DNA from: Daphnia carinata
Taxonomy: Eukaryota > Arthropoda > Branchiopoda > Diplostraca > Daphniidae
Direction: 5' to 3'
NCBI RefSeq assembly: GCF_022539665.2
Contig: NC_081336.1
Coordinates: 1,116,001-1,180,000 of the forward strand
DNA: 64,000 nt
The notes beneath the pieces were generated by a model that saw only the letters and a program-made list of their open reading frames with translations, was not told the DNA's origin and made no database searches. Made by a program: the position numbers and the translations under genes. Every line of letters starts with the position of its first letter. Within the stretch, counting starts at the first letter, position 1. Below, piece after piece: positions 62,501-64,000 of the stretch.

Positions 62501-64000
62501 TGTACCGGCCGGCCCGCTCGGACAGCCACCCATGCACATATGTAGAGCTTGAGCCAGAGTGATGTAACAACGATCCGTTAACGGCGTAATAACAAGCCGT
62601 TCAGTGCAGCCAAGAAATTCGTTTTGGTAGGTGAAAGAGACGTCGGTGATGCTAATGGCCATTTGATCGTGTTCGGATTTAAAGTAGAAGCGAAATCTGG
62701 CCAGCAAAAAAAAAATAAAAGATGAAATTAATCAATATGAATAGGTGTTGAGGTAGGAAATGAAACTCAACTGTTTGATCCATTCAAAGTCGGTGATTGA
62801 ACGGATACCGCTACGACACAGCTGGTCGAAAATGTCTCGTTGGTGAACATGGATGGTGATCAACGTTTCGAATTTGATACGTTCCAGCCGGTCAAGATTT
62901 TTAGTTGTTTGCTCAATGAGCGTATTAAGCACTTCCAAGAATTTGGCATTCGTGTCTTGCATCACTTTGCGGTCGTATCGACTTACGGCCAGGGCCGATT
63001 CAGCATCGCGAGTCCACAGCATCTGAAGACCGAGAATGCCTACTTGAGACGGGAAAGCGGCCAAGAATTCCAATAAATTGAATTCCGTGTTTTGGATGGC
63101 CTGGCTGGCCAAGCGGATGATGGAGTGAAGGGAACGGTGCGCTTCTTGTAGCAATCGCATTAGCCATATTTCCACACTACCTTCCGCACGGACCGGCTGT
63201 TCCAGCGCGATCGATTCTCCCTGTAGATTTATTGGAAAACATTTATAAAGTCAGTTAGAAATGTGATTGTCTCTAAGAGCTTATTACCTCAGTGGAGACG
63301 ATGGCCAAAATCTTGTCGTACTCTTGTTCGTGAAATCTTACGCAAGCAGTGTTATCAAAAATGGACAAAAGATGCCCTTGAATGGTGTGCGAATCGGAAG
63401 CCTGTCCGAGAATTTCAAGCAAAGCCGGATCGGAGACGAAGAAGAACCGGGGAAAGCTGAGCCGTTTTTTCTCCAGATAACCCGACAAAGATTTCTGACA
63501 CAATTCCAGTTCGTCTTGCAAGTGCGGAAGAAGTTGGCTGAGCGTTTCGTCACCGACGCAACAGATGACAACGTTGGAAGTTTCGTGAGCGCGGGCCATC
63601 ATCCTCTGCCATGACTTGTCGATTTTGTGGAACCGCTTAGCTTCTTTGGGTAGCTGTTTGGCGATGTCACCGCCAACGAAGACGGCCTCGAGGTACACCC
63701 ACAAATTTTGAACCATCAACCAACGTTCCAGGATTTCGTTCGTGTTGGACAAGTCCGTCACCCACTTTTGAATCTGTTTGCGGAACGGAACGTTGTAACG
63801 ATTGGACAACAACGAACTGAGGACCATCAAAGAATCTTCCAGCATCGAAATGAGTTCAGCAGCGCTGTCTCCTCTCAGGAGGAGCTCGCCGCGGTTTTTG
63901 AATGTTGTGAAAGTCAGCTGATTCGTGGTCCAGTCGTTGGTCACTTGACGCAGTTTAGCTTCAATATCTTTTTCTTTGAGGGCGGAAATACAAACATCTT
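50596..64000 (-). CDS. Axonemal outer-arm dynein heavy chain (DNAH5/DNAH8 type), C-terminal about 3140 residues; runs off right edge
   Basis: ATP-driven microtubule motor of ciliary and flagellar outer arms. 28 exons in perfect phase: 64000-63288 (open), 63220-62772, 62696-62135, 62078-61569, 61503-61397, 61332-61083, 58808-58623, 58545-58404, 58334-58098, 58033-57891, 57829-57695, 57631-57391, 57328-57123, 57061-56898, 56834-56519, 56420-56290, 56226-56078, 56018-55849, 55785-55336, 55275-55077, 55005-54860, 54796-54581, 54504-52021, 51956-51727, 51671-51434, 51376-51173, 51108-50937, 50879-50596. P-loops: AAA1 [18 protein letters not shown]2 [13 protein letters not shown]3 [11 protein letters not shown]4 [13 protein letters not shown]1 Walker B is GCFDEFNRI. 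The stalk coiled coil and microtubule-binding region follow, then the C-terminal domain ending [14 protein letters not shown]. Motor sequences match human DNAH5 closely from memory. The N-terminal tail lies outside the window. One exon of 2484 nt contrasts with the otherwise short exons. Confidence 0.96.
59058..60856 (+). CDS. Dual oxidase maturation factor (DUOXA / moladietz-like), nested in a dynein intron
   Basis: ER multi-pass membrane protein needed for folding and exit of dual oxidase, which makes hydrogen peroxide (family knowledge). Exons: 59058-59252, 59316-60398, 60464-60856, totalling 1671 nt in phase, 556 aa. The start [20 protein letters not shown] and the helix [20 protein letters not shown] are followed by a second helix and the extracellular [13 protein letters not shown]. 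Then come the [20 protein letters not shown] segment and three further hydrophobic helices (for example [19 protein letters not shown] and [20 protein letters not shown]). Human DUOXA1 is about 340 aa; here a Ser-rich acidic cytoplasmic tail of about 200 residues is added, as in arthropod forms. If the 60399 donor is not used, the frame ends after three more codons. It lies wholly within the dynein intron 58809-61082 on the opposite strand. Confidence 0.9.

Overview
The window looks like nuclear DNA of a branchiopod crustacean, most probably a Daphnia. All genes are split by many very short introns of about 50-80 nt. The proteins are animal proteins with arthropod-type features: Pox-neuro, a Pvr-like receptor, an eye-type G-beta, a moladietz-type DUOX maturation factor and an axonemal dynein. 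Intergenic DNA is AT-rich and full of homopolymers and microsatellites. I rebuilt exon chains by hand from splice sites and reading-frame phase. Nine chains sum to complete open frames; two genes run off the window ends, and the receptor gene near 46 kb lacks its first exon.

Layout: a Pox-neuro (Pax) gene on the minus strand leaves the left edge (1-974). A Pvr-like receptor tyrosine kinase (minus, 4068-7296) lies head-to-head with PIG-T (plus, 8019-10492). PIG-T converges on a TANGO6 homologue (minus, 10827-14370). TANGO6 is head-to-head with a Tousled-like kinase (plus, CDS 15834-22791), which has a long first intron and low-complexity flanks. A dual-GAF cyclic nucleotide phosphodiesterase follows (plus, 29075-32161, with probable extra N-terminal exons from 27377).

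From 32.2 to 38.9 kb no protein gene is recognisable. This stretch holds a 2.2-kb array of about eleven tRNA-like sequences in both orientations, part of it in a tandem repeat of about 190 bp, and then a GC-richer element with at least five short perfect or near-perfect hairpins. It is the least explained part of the window.

The right part carries a second Pvr-like receptor kinase (plus, 38900-42621), paralogous to the first. Then come mitochondrial ATP synthase subunit g (minus, 44500-45150), a thyroid-hormone-receptor-like nuclear receptor (minus, 45841-47271), and a G-protein beta subunit (minus, 48301-50088). Last is the C-terminal two thirds of an outer-arm axonemal dynein heavy chain of DNAH5/DNAH8 type (minus, 50596 to beyond 64000). 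A complete DUOXA/moladietz-like gene (plus, 59058-60856) sits inside one dynein intron on the opposite strand.

The genes do not form a common pathway. The likely links are signalling and secretory functions (two RTKs, nuclear receptor, G-beta, PDE; PIG-T, TANGO6, DUOXA) sharing compact intergenic promoters.
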